Shown here piece by piece: positions 41,560 to 58,400 of a DNA stretch of 64,000 nt. A model generated the notes under the pieces. It saw nothing but the letters and a program-made list of their open reading frames with translations, did no database searches and was not told where the DNA came from. The stretch is from positions 19,282,001 to 19,346,000 of the forward strand of contig CAVNZM010000001.1 of NCBI GenBank assembly GCA_963693365.1, in the 5' to 3' direction. Each line of letters starts with the position of its first letter. The first letter of the stretch is position 1. The position numbers and the translations under genes were made by a program. The DNA comes from Amoebidium appalachense. Lineage: Eukaryota; Ichthyosporea.

Positions 41560-42294
41560 CTCATCCACGTTCCGTCTCTCTTTCAAACAATCCTGCCGGT
41601 CTCAATGGTGTTTAGCCTCTCTTTTCACACACTGTCTGTCTGTGTGTAGAGGGGTGGGCGCGGGGCAGGGGGGGGGGGGGGGGGGGGGGAGGACGGGAGG
41701 GGGGGGGGGGGGGGGGTGGAGAGGTTGGGTGTGAGAGTGTGTGTGTGTAGGGGGAACAAAGAGCGGTTTTTTTTTTTGGGGGGGGGGGGGGGAGGGGGGG
41801 CGGGGGGGGGGGGAGGGGGGGTGAGCAGGGGGAGTGGAGAAGGGGGCCTAGGGGGCGGGGGGGGGGGGGGGGGGGGGGGGGGCCATCACTGTGTCGTGTG
41901 TGTGTTTTTGTGATTACGTAACTGCAGGGGGGGGGGGGGTCGTGCTTCAGTGTCTGAGGGGTATTTAATAGAATGGCCGTGGGATGAATGAGTAAGAGGG
42001 AATCCTCAAATGGTGCAGGCTATCTCATGCATGCTTGTGTAAGTGTGGTCAGTGTGGTCATTGGGTGAGGTTGTGTCTGTTTGTGTCTCTTTGTGCGCGC
42101 TTGTCTGTGTTACGTGTGCACATCTGCGTGCGTGCAAGTGGTGTGCGTGTGTGTTTGAGTGTTCAAGGCTGTGGCCGTGCAAGGATGCATGTGCATGTGT
42201 ATGCGAGCGTGCTTGCACGAGTGCTGTACGTGCTGGGGTTGGTGGTGGTGATAGTGGTGTGTGTGTGTGCGCGCGCGCGCGCGCCAGCGGAAAA

Positions 42295-42325
<31 letters not shown>

Positions 42326-42449
42326 AAAAGACAGGTTAAAACAGAGATGGTTAAAATTATGCAGAGTGGGTTAAGCATGGACAGCAACAGCCTGTCTTGT
42401 GTGCGTGCAGAAAGCGGGCAAACGGTAGAGCTAGGAAAGGTGTGTGTGT

Positions 42450-42484
<35 letters not shown>

Positions 42485-42656
42485 GGGAGGGGAGAGAAGG
42501 AGGCGGGGAGGAGGAGGAGGGGGGGGGGAGGGTGGAGGGGGGGGGGGGGAGGCTGAGGCTCCTCAGTCTTACACAGACGCAACTAGAAATGCATTATAAA
42601 GAGAGCTACACACCTTTGTTGGAACGATTGGTAGCCTTATCTACATAACTCCGAAT
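41560..42656. other. Region between PIGA and a divergent short gene candidate
   Basis: It contains G-runs (41669-41716, 41777-41882, 42296-42324, 42450-42550) and GT-rich sequence. No TATA box or other promoter motif could be assigned to either side with confidence. Confidence 0.4.
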
Positions 42657-43132
42657 ATGGCTTCGGCTTCCATTCAACCCGCTGACGTTTGCAAAATTGC
42701 TGTAAGTGAGCCTAAAATCACACCTGAGAGATGTGTGTGTGGGAGCAACTGTGGTCAGATGCAAAAGCAATCATACATGCACCCATGGAGAATATCTTAG
42801 TAGATATACTCCGCGCTAAAGCCTAGCGTCCTTTTTCTACTACACGTCTTCGACTACTAACCGAACCAACGTCAGTGAAAGTGGCAGTGCCGGGTCTACA
42901 AATACTATCCGTATGCCATGATTACGTAATTGCTCTTATCAGGGCCTCGGCCATACTCAACACCGAGGCCATCTAAAGTGAGGTTGAAACGAGAAAACTG
43001 TTTCTTGATATTGTTGCAGGTGGAACCTCACCAAGGCACCAAGCTATGCATGTGCTCGGTGTACACACTTAAACCAGAAAGGGCCACAGCAATTCCAACT
43101 TCAGAAGAGAGATCTCATCGTGAGGAGTACGT
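42657..43132 (+). CDS. Unrecognised short gene candidate, two exons
   Basis: An ATG at 42657 opens MASASIQPADVCKIA and stops at a strong 5' splice site (GTAAGT at 42702). A second exon after TTGTTGCAG starts at 43021 in the same phase (VEPHQGTKLCMCSVYTLK, then PERATAIPTSEERSHREEY) and may end at GTATAT (43133). The first exon can also be read straight through for 33 more codons. No family is recognised. A further frame at 43540-43883 (+) with several cysteines could be a later exon. This is a weak model. Confidence 0.25.
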
Positions 43133-44138
43133 ATATACCGAACACAGTCAGTCTGCCAGTGTGCACAGGGCTGGGGGAGCGCCGGGATCCGGGCACCGGG
43201 AGGGAGGGGGGAAGGGAGGGAAGGAGAGAGGGAGGGAGGGAAGGAGGGAGGGAGGGATGGAAGGACGGAGGGAGGGCGGGAGAAGGTAGGTGAGGGGGAA
43301 GGGGTTGGAGGGGGGGGAGGGGGGGAGGCCCTGGGAGACCTCAGGCAAGGTGTGATGAATAATATAAAGACACTGCAGCTGCCACGTTAGTGACGAAGAA
43401 TATCGTGGAGCACATTCAATGGCATGTTACGCTTTTGCATGAGAGTCTCGTGCAAAAGCGTAACATGCCGGGGCCTTTGTCCTGAGTGTCACACTGTGTG
43501 AAAGAATGTATTCTGTTTACAATGTGTCCATACTACAACTAACTTGGCTAAACCAAGACATAAAACGTATTCCACACACACTTGAGGCAGCTTGCCATGT
43601 GGTCCTAACATGCACATCGCAGTACGCGGCCAAAGGCCACGTGATCGACAAATATTGCTGTACAAGATGCTGTAATGTGTTGGTATATACAAACCTTGCC
43701 ACACAGGGCTCTGAGCACATAGTACACGCTGCCGTGTCTCTTGCTATGTATTTTGTGCATACTTGCTTTAGACTTGGGTGTGCACGTGACAAAGAAAATT
43801 CGCTGAAACCGCTCGAGTTTATTCCAAGCCGCTGGCTGCCAAGACAGGCTATAGCTATAGATACACACCAGCGCATTTATTGAAGGATCCTTTTACTATA
43901 GCACCTTGCACATTTTATCAGTGTACACGAATACGTCTCTTTGTTAGTTCTTAGGCTGAGATCTTGCAAGTTTCACATTCACCCTTGCCTATTAACTTAA
44001 AATTTTAAAAAATCTTAAAACAAGACGGCGCCCCACTATTACTTCAGTAGCATTATTTTTAACACTTTACGACTACATTTCCTCGGCCAAGCCATACGTT
44101 ATCATTCGTTTTAGCCACTGTTACTTTCACTTCTAACT
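43133..44138. other. Region between the short gene candidate and the riboflavin kinase 3' end
   Basis: It holds a (GGGA)n purine stretch (43195-43330), a perfect 19-bp inverted repeat (43421-43469) and overlapping open frames on both strands at 43517-43883 that I could not assign. Confidence 0.35.
43421..43469. repeat. Perfect 19-bp inverted repeat (hairpin)
   Basis: The arms GGCATGTTACGCTTTTGCA (43421-43439) and TGCAAAAGCGTAACATGCC (43451-43469) are exact reverse complements around an 11-nt loop that itself contains GAG/CTC. Confidence 0.93.
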
Positions 44139-44687
44139 TTAATCAAGTAGATAGGATTGCCACTTGTCCTTTGAAAAACATGACATTTCCAGGGCCTCCT
44201 CAGCAAGCCTGATGTCATCATCAATGGCCTCAATAAGGTCGTCCAGACTGGCAAAGCTCTGCTCGTCACGGATCCATCCCAGGCACACTATTCTCAGTTC
44301 TCGCTCATACAGGTCGCCGTCGAACTTGTGCATTATGTGAGTCTCAGCAGCCTTTTTCACGTTTTGGTAAAATGGATTCCAGCCGATGCTTACGACCATC
44401 TTGTGCACGGGCCCTTTGCCATCAAGTGTTGCCCAGCCAAAATACACGCCCTTTACGAGGCCATCTGGAATAGCCTCTACAACATCTTCAGGCAGGTTGG
44501 CTGTTGGGATGCCAAGTTCGCGACTACCACGGCCAAACCCCATTGTTATTTCGCCTGAGAGAAGGAGGGGCAGGCCAGCCCTGTGGAAGAGGGGGCTCTC
44601 TGCAACAGCCTTGACTATGTGGTCATTGTTGGACTTGAGCGACTGCTGGTTGAACGTGCTGAACGTCTCGACCTCGACCTCGTACAT
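44139..44687 (-). CDS. RFK: Riboflavin kinase, single exon
   Basis: The 182-aa protein phosphorylates riboflavin with ATP to give FMN, the first step from vitamin B2 to FMN and FAD. The family signature is plain: MGFGRGSRELGIPTANLP is the nucleotide- and substrate-binding loop with the PTAN motif. It is followed by GVYFGWATLDGKGPVHKMVV, SIGWNPFYQNVKKAAETHIM and RELRIVCLGWIRDEQSFASL, in the order and spacing of eukaryotic flavokinases. Residues 1-40 are an N-terminal extension compared with the human enzyme (about 155 aa) and end just before the conserved core. The start is the first ATG of the frame. There is no fused FAD synthetase domain, so this is the monofunctional eukaryotic type. It is intronless here, unlike its neighbours. 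Confidence 0.95.
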   Translation of the reverse strand: MYEVEVETFSTFNQQSLKSNNDHIVKAVAESPLFHRAGLPLLLSGEITMGFGRGSRELGIPTANLPEDVVEAIPDGLVKGVYFGWATLDGKGPVHKMVVSIGWNPFYQNVKKAAETHIMHKFDGDLYERELRIVCLGWIRDEQSFASLDDLIEAIDDDIRLAEEALEMSCFSKDKWQSYLLD

Positions 44688-45066
44688 TCTCGGTGTGTTA
44701 GGATTGGGGCGTTGTGTCGGTAGGTGTGTATGGGTGCACCGTCTGTGGAGATAAAACAGAAATGGCCCTGGTTATGAACAAGATGAATATAGATCTGTTG
44801 TGCTGCAGAAGGAGAATAAATGGGGACAAACAAAACTTGTTGTAACCTGTGTTTATAGTTTAAAACGGTACACCTAGGGCATAGAACTATCGTAAAGTAT
44901 ATATGTTGAAATAATAGTGCGAGTTGTTGAAAGCCACGGTTCCGGAGCTGGAAACCCTCACAACACCAGTGTGGACAAAGAAGAAGAATGAAGAGGGAGC
45001 TCCCTCAATCAGCCTATATATGCTTGGGCACCTTGTGCTACAAGTTAGCCTACAACCTAAAAGGTG

Positions 45067-45110
45067 ATTGGTCCTCTTTTCAGAGGCAAGCAAAAGCACC
45101 CTTTGATTGG
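45067..45110 (-). promoter_or_regulatory. Two CCAAT boxes upstream of riboflavin kinase
   Basis: ATTGG on the plus strand at 45067-45071 and 45106-45110 reads as CCAAT on the RFK strand, spaced 39 bp, about 380-420 bp upstream of the RFK start codon. No TATA box was seen at a suitable distance. Confidence 0.3.
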
Positions 45111-45711
45111 CTACATCTATCCAATTGTGTCTTAGAAGAGTTGGCAGGCAAACTTTCTTGACGTTCTTGCATGTATAGGCACTTCCCCAATCTCCGATTC
45201 CTCGGAACGCCGTCATTTCGACAGTGCCCGATATTATTTACGTTTTTTATTAAACTAATTTTCTTAGCTTAAGGGATCGAAATATCTTTCTATACGTACA
45301 CTGCAAATAGCTGTGAAATCTGTTATCACTTATCGCACACCTTTGCCACGCATTGGATCTACGCGGAATCTAACAGCGAATTTGCCCCTTTCTACAGGCT
45401 CAGACCATTACAACATCAGCCAATCGTTGGTGGCGTCTATTTGCTTCTGGAATGCCCAACATTCTTCTAGCGATCTCCCGCAGGGCCCTGGTCTTTGGCC
45501 CGAGCGCGCGCGTCCCACCACTTGCATTCGTTTGTTTGTGTGGCCACTTTCACATGCGCACTGTGTGCAGTCAGTCTGGCAGTTCTATCCGCCGTGGCAG
45601 TGGCTTAGTGCGACCAATGCTGTCTGCATGTGCAAACAACTTTGCAGCTAAAAGTTATGCATTTGTCCGAGAACCCCCCCGCCCCCTCCCCCCCCCCCCC
45701 TCCCCTCCGGA

Positions 45712-45744
<33 letters not shown>

Positions 45745-45754
45745 GACCACCTTA

Positions 45755-45800
<46 letters not shown>

Positions 45801-45971
45801 TTCTCCCCAACTGGGGACAAAAAAGAAAGAAAAAAAAAAAAAGACGTGCAGAACCTCATGCACGACTTGAAATGAACCCACCCCACCTTTACACCCACAC
45901 TCCCGTAGGTATTCACTGACCGAGCATCCTACTCCCTTCATTCGTGTCTTGCTTGCGCTTTTACTTCCCCC

Positions 45972-46002
<31 letters not shown>

Positions 46003-46049
46003 ACATGTGTACACCCCCACCCCACCCCTCTCCCCCTCCCCCCCCCCCC

Positions 46050-46128
<79 letters not shown>

Positions 46129-46300
46129 CCGGCCCTCCCTCCTCCCCGCTCGCCCCCCCCCCCCCCAAAAAAAAAAAAGAAAAAAAAAAAAACTGGCGGC
46201 CACGCACAACGTTAACCCTCTATTCCTTTACTGGCGATCACCCTTCTTTTTCGCCTGATGGCGATTATTTTCTCTTGTTAGACCGTCGGCCACAGACTCG

Positions 46301-46433
46301 AAATAAAGTACTGGATGTTCTCTCTAGGGGCCTAAAGGACCCTAAATCTAATAGGCCATGCATAGAATAAGAGTAGAGACGCGGTGGGGCCATCCAGTAC
46401 TTTATTTCTCTCTCTCTCTACTCTACTCTTATT
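46301..46433. repeat. Interleaved inverted repeats in A-B-A'-B' order
   Basis: AAATAAAGTACTGGATG (46301-46317) pairs exactly with CATCCAGTACTTTATTT (46391-46407). AATAAGAGTAGAG (46366-46378) pairs exactly with CTCTACTCTTATT (46421-46433). Between the first arms a smaller GGCCTA/TAGGCC pair lies at about 46329 and 46352. Confidence 0.88.
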
Positions 46434-47120
46434 TGACGCTTTCGTCAGGATATAAGATGAAAATTAAAATCCTAAATCCAGAAATTGTCATTTTGGAGTT
46501 TTAGCAGATTGTCAATTGTTATTCATAATTATTTAATAGCTATTAAAGAGTTTGATAAGTCCTCATTCTAGCTATAGGAGAGATTCAGCGCGACCGGTCT
46601 CCGGGTAGAAGAACGGTTGGATTACAATTGTCTGACACGTGTGTGTTCTCTAGTAATAGTAACCCATGCTGTTGAGGGTCAGGGCAATGATGGCAGGTAC
46701 CAACGCATGGCCACCCATGGTGGTACATCCTTAATAGTTATATGGTAAAGGTGTGTTACTACTGTTAAATGCACCATTAGCACCCTAGCCAGGGTACTTT
46801 CGGTGCTCAGACGTGGAACGGTGGAAGACGGTAGTTCCCATGGGACCCTAAAGGCACCCCCCGGGGAATAAAACGGAATAATAAAAAAAAAGAAGGCATG
46901 CAAATTGTCCCAGCATGCCCCCCTCCCATATCAGGGGCGGAGGAGGCCGTGTGTTGAAACTTTGGTTAAGGCACAACTTGATGGCTTTGCCCCATCCCCC
47001 CTCCACCAAAAAAAAACAAACCCCAACACTGTACTCTTGCGGGCCTCGAATCTCACTGACAGTCTACTAGTAACCAATTTAAAGTGCATCTGGTACATAG
47101 GTGTGTGTGTGTGTGTTTGT

Positions 47121-47151
<31 letters not shown>

Positions 47152-47153
<2 letters not shown>

Positions 47154-47432
47154 TGAATGCGGAACACGGTACAAAGTACGCATACACGACGAGAAGCATG
47201 GTGCAGGACACATGCAAAGGCAAACATTCAAGTATGCAACATCAGCCATGTGCACAGTATGCGTCATAAGCAGAGCCCATCCTCAGGGAGGACCCAAGTC
47301 ATCAATTGCGTCTGAGTTTCGACCCCTTAGCCCGCGTATATACGACACTCCAACTCAGACAGCAGCATCAACTGAGCTTGGGCGGGTCAACCCGTCTTGA
47401 TCAAAGACGAGCAGGGTTGCTTATGCAAGCAA
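47152..47432 (-). repeat. Dispersed SINE-like element, full-length copy
   Basis: Read on the minus strand it starts GCATAAGCAACCCTGCTCG with the small TGATCAAGAC hairpin. It has an A-box-like AAGCTCAGTTGATG (47379-47366) and a B-box-like GGTCGAAACTC (47324-47314), then the body CCTGAGGATGGGCTCTGC, and ends near CCGCATTCAAA followed by a C-run. The order and spacing of the A and B boxes fit a tRNA-derived SINE with an unrelated body. Confidence 0.75.
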
Positions 47433-47961
47433 GGTGAGCAAAACGGTGAAGATGTGTGTGCAAACTAATGCAGTGCAGCGAAAAATGTGTATGTGCTTAG
47501 GGGGGGGGGGGGGGGGCGACTACTTACGGCGACGTATAAAGATTGAAACAGCCTAAGGGGCGCGTGAATCTGAACGTAGCAAACTCAATTAACAATAATG
47601 ATACACATGATGGTCCACAAGCAAAACTCGAATGGTATCCGTGAGCACAAAATCTATTATCTAAATTAGTCGGCCAGAAAAATAAAGCCAAAATCACTGT
47701 ACCTTTAATTTCCAAACTAATTTGGTAGGTCAGAAAAATAAAACTCAAAATCATTGAATACGTATACTAACACTTTATAGCAACATTATACGGTCCAAAA
47801 ATCCCCAGGCTGAGCATACATTTTACCTGAACAATCAGCAGTACAGTCATTCTAAACGTGCCAAGTATGTGCTTATTCTATGATGCCAATGATACTCGTG
47901 GAGGCTTCAGACCTCGGTTCTTATGTTCCTACGTTCTGTTGTTCTTCTACAAGCCATCGAT

Positions 47962-48702
47962 CTACAGACCAAACGCCATAAGAGGAATCTTTCCCTCTAT
48001 GGGAACCCATTCACTATAGCTTTTTCTACGCGCTTCCTGCACATTCTCCGTCGTATCAGCCCCTGCCACCAAGCTCTTCTGTATATTTGTTTCGCATGGT
48101 GTTGCGGGGAGGACAACGCCACGATTCAACCGTCCGCTCTCGGGATTCTCCAAGATGGGATCCAGAGCACCAGCCGTAATAGAACTCATGAGCTCACGTG
48201 CACTGCCACCAGACCCCCTTCTCTCTCTCTTGGGCGAAGGCGAACTGCCACACTGAGTAGCCTTGGCTGTTTTCTCGTGAATGACATACTCTTCATATGA
48301 TTCAGCAAAGTTGTCCGATTGTTGATTCAAATCGGCGGTGGCAGCTGCAGCCTCAGACTCATCTCCTGTGTGCTGTGTGCTTTCTGTCTCCGCTAAGAAC
48401 TTCGAATTCCCGGGGAATGACTCCTCTTTGTGGCTGGGTTTAGAGTTCTTGCTCGTTCCCAAGACAAAACGAATGGTTTTTTCGGCCAAGGCAAAACAGT
48501 CCTCCAGTTTTTCTACAGCCTTTTCATGTACCGCCTGTGTTTCAAAACCTTTCTTTCCAAGCAGGACGTGCAGGTTGTCAATTGGCGTGTCCAGCAGTCC
48601 AAAGAAGTATGCAAGAATACCGGCCCATGCTAGGGCCCCGATCGTTTGCCACATGAAATCGGAGAATGAAAAGCCTGCGTCAACCAGTTCATGTTCCGCC
48701 AT
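47962..48702 (-). CDS. Hypothetical single-pass membrane protein
   Basis: The 246-aa frame starts at an ATG in strong context (AAAATGGCGG at 48702); an upstream in-frame ATG at 48711 would add three residues. Near the N-terminus, FMWQTIGALAWAGILAYFFGLL forms one hydrophobic segment. It is followed by a hydrophilic, partly helical region (HEKAVEKLEDCFALAEKTI), then an acidic and glutamine/serine-rich stretch, then a basic serine-rich patch (SPSPKRERRGSGG). The shape suggests a short N-terminal tail, one membrane anchor and a cytosolic or nucleoplasmic tail. I do not recognise a family and infer no function. It is intronless, with even codon use unlike the repeat-derived frames, which is why it is kept. 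Confidence 0.6.
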   Translation of the reverse strand: MAEHELVDAGFSFSDFMWQTIGALAWAGILAYFFGLLDTPIDNLHVLLGKKGFETQAVHEKAVEKLEDCFALAEKTIRFVLGTSKNSKPSHKEESFPGNSKFLAETESTQHTGDESEAAAATADLNQQSDNFAESYEEYVIHEKTAKATQCGSSPSPKRERRGSGGSARELMSSITAGALDPILENPESGRLNRGVVLPATPCETNIQKSLVAGADTTENVQEARRKSYSEWVPIEGKIPLMAFGL

Positions 48703-48711
48703 TTTGCACAT

Positions 48712-50088
48712 GTGGTATACTGATCAAGTGGATTACGAAAAAGAAAGAAAGAAAACAATCCACCAAAAGCTAACACTAAATGGAAGCTTAAGGGTTCTGG
48801 TCTGTCGGATTTTGGGTATGTATCAACACGGTGCAGGTCCTATTCCTACCGCACACGTAATATGCCTGTTGCATGTGTTGTGTGCTTCACTCCCCTCTTT
48901 GAAACTGTTGTCTTCTTAGTGTGCCCTAAAGAAATTTCAGTTGTCTCTCTGAAGATGCGGTGCATAGCATGATAGGTCACTCGTTCGAATCGACTGACCG
49001 CCGGTGTGGCTCAGTGACTCACTGCACGACGCACCCTAAACCTAAAAGAAGTTAAAAAGGGGTCAACTAAATTTTCTTGAGGTAATGTCATTTCCTTTAG
49101 ACTATTTAGTGACAGGTAACTTCATCTAAACTCTTGTTATTTGATTGTTATCGGCGTTTAATTTAGGTTTTGAAACCCGTTTTACAAAATATTCACTATA
49201 GGTTAACTTGTTATTGTTGGGTATGGTACAATATTACTTCGCATGACACAGAATGCTGACGCCCAGAATATCAAAAAGTTTGAGGAGATTAATGGTAAGA
49301 GGTGTCAACCAATCCGCATTTAGCATAGAATCTTGGAATAGATCTCGCGCTTTGCGCTGATCTCCCAGTGTCTTGGCTACACAGTGATCAATGTCACGGC
49401 ATAATACACTGTCTGTACTATTCAACGTACACTTTCTGTACTATTTACTACAAGGGGATTGTAGTTGTTTTTCTATGCTATATTTGGCAATAATATATGT
49501 TGCAACACAGTTAAAGCCGCGGACTCAGCGTGATCACAGTCTTCACGTATGTACACTGGCCCACAATAGTGCAAGACCTTGACTCCGTCATGGTGTGTCA
49601 ACAACGTTGCGGACGGGGACCTTGCGAACAATAACATTACGGAAGTGCCAACGCACCAGTGAGGATTTCTTTTTCACACTAATTCATCGGATCCGCGAGC
49701 ATAACCCTCTGATGGCTTATCTTTTTGATGATCACCGAGAGACTCAGTAGACATATTTATCCCAACCTTTTTTATTTTTATTTTATACATAGTCAATGTT
49801 CACGAAAAACTTTGCATGCTTCGGTGCGCCTGTGCGGCCGAGGCTTTCACCAAGATCATCGGGATCAGTGCACACACCATCATGTGACATGATCATGATG
49901 ATTGTCAGCCTGGCTTGGTTCCAAGTGCATAACGCATGTAGCCGCTTGCGGGCATCCATGGTAATGCACACACACACACACGCACGCACGCGCACACACA
50001 CACACACAGCGCGCGCGCGCGTACACACATACACACACACACGTCACACACACACACACCGTGACACACACGCACACACACACGCACG

Positions 50089-50119
<31 letters not shown>

Positions 50120-50592
50120 CGTCACACACACGCACACACGCACACACACACACGCGCGCTTGAAGTAGTACTGTAGGATTACTGTACGGAGACCGAACTG
50201 TCTCAAACGTTGCAAAACCGGACTCTTCAAATAATCCTTCTATGATGCAAGTCCCCACCCTTGCCCCACAGAATGGGGGGGGGGCCGGGAGAGGACAGGC
50301 GATCAATCGACGCACACTGAGCTCTTTAGAAAGATAGAGAGAGAGCACGAGAGAGAGTGAGAGGGAGGGAGGGAGGGAGGGAGGCGCAGGGAGGGAGGGA
50401 GGGAGGGAGGGAGGGAGGGAGGGAGGGAGGGAGGGAGGGAAGGGATCCGGAGGGAGGGAGGGGAAGAAGAGAGGGGGGGGGGGAGGGAGGGAGGGACTGA
50501 GGGAGGGAGGGGGGGGGGGGAGTGGGGAAGAGAGAGAGTGAGACAGAGAGAGAACGAGAGAGAGAGAGAGAGGGAAGGAGGAAGGGAGGGAG

Positions 50593-50643
<51 letters not shown>

Positions 50644-50696
50644 GGGGGACGGAGGGGAGGGGGGAGGGGGAGAGAGTGAGCTTTGGAGCCTACAGC

Positions 50697-50739
<43 letters not shown>

Positions 50740-50887
50740 ATATCGAATTTTCTTTTATTTACAATGGTACCCACATGTGACATTCAGTACTCGTTTAATA
50801 ATATCCCTGCCTGGGATTACTAAGACCACACCACGCTCAGTTGGAGCCTGAAAGGTGTCTACAACCGTTTCGATTTCCAATAGCCAG
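48712..50887. other. Intergenic region with unassigned short frames
   Basis: A 63-aa frame (49234-49425, minus) and a 57-aa frame (about 49783-49957, minus, beginning MDARKRLHALCTWNQARL in good start context) are protein-like but have no family. CA/CG repeats lie at 49970-50158, a (GGGA)n and (GA)n purine block at 50330-50690, and a T-run at 50701-50736. Confidence 0.35.
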
Positions 50888-56505
<5,618 letters not shown>

Positions 56506-56529
56506 CTATGGGCCCATTGGGATTGGTAT

Positions 56530-56587
56530 CCTTATGTAATGTTGCTGGAACCATGGTGATAATCCGAAACTACCTTCGCCCTCCCAT

Positions 56588-56618
<31 letters not shown>

Positions 56619-56635
56619 CCCCATGGTCATGATCC

Positions 56636-56693
<58 letters not shown>

Positions 56694-56773
56694 ACACCCT
56701 CTGCCCCCCCCCTTTTCCGCCCTTCCTTTTTCCAGATTGCTGCACCCCATGGTCATAGTCCTACCTAACCGCT

Positions 56774-56804
<31 letters not shown>

Positions 56805-57340
56805 AGTTATGCCGAATTGCTGGACCCCCGGGACCATCATATTCCTACGTAACCCCTCCTCCCCCTCCCCTTCTCGTTTATGCAAATCCCGCCGGACCCT
56901 ATAATGATATAGACCACGTAACCCTTCCCCCCCTACCCCCAACTTATGCAAAATTGCTAACCCCATTATCATGATGCTACACAACCCCTCCTCCCGCTCC
57001 TCTCCTTATAAAATGTTGCTCGACTTGACGACTTGATCATCATAGTTATGCGTAACCCTCCCTCCCCCCTTTCCTCCTCCTCCTCCTCCCCCCCCTCCCC
57101 CCCAATGCAATATTTCTGGACCCAATCATCACAATAAAACGTCACCTTCTTTCCCCCTCATCCCCCCCCCCCCCCCCCCCCCACCTCCCTCCCCCCCCCC
57201 CCCCCCTCCCTACCCGATCCTCAAGCAGATTGCTGGACCCCAATATCATAACCCCATACACCCTCCCCTCCCCTCCCCCCTCCCCCCCACCAACTGCCCA
57301 TGCAAGATTGCTGGACACTGTGGTCATGAAAGTTTGTGAA
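56530..57340 (+). repeat. Degenerate tandem array of a unit with core GCTGGACCCCATGGTCATGAT
   Basis: Nine or ten diverged copies each carry a core like ATTGCTGGACCCCATGGTC followed by CCTACGTAACCC-like sequence and a C-run (near 56540, 56605, 56738, 56815, 56880, 56945, 57008, 57100, 57228, 57300). The period is about 60-130 bp, set by the length of the C-run. Confidence 0.75.
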
Positions 57341-57479
57341 TTGGACCGTCCCCAAACCCAGCTACTGGCCTGTTTGCACACCCATACGACATTTCCTTCG
57401 AATTGCATGTCTTTCTCAATGTTATAATCCTCAATCTGCACCTTAATTTCAAGCAGGTTGTCGTGGAAAGAAAGAGGTG

Positions 57480-58400
<921 letters not shown>

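Larger units (their letters stand above)
44688..47961. other. Upstream region of riboflavin kinase and flank of the membrane-protein gene
   Basis: No further gene is supported. It holds the CCAAT-type boxes listed separately, C-runs (45716-45742, 45759-45800, 45975-46002, 46040-46066), a (CA)n tract (46067-46128), interleaved inverted repeats (46301-46433) and a full-length SINE-like element (47152-47432). The frame at 45452-45650 (+) looks partly protein-like but has no family resemblance. Confidence 0.4.

Noticed and set aside
48981-49040. tRNA-like boxes in swapped order (GTTCGAATC before TGGCTCAGTGA), suggesting a permuted tRNA
   Set aside because: The acceptor and T stems do not pair in either order; GGTCACTCG/CGACTGACC is only a local imperfect palindrome.
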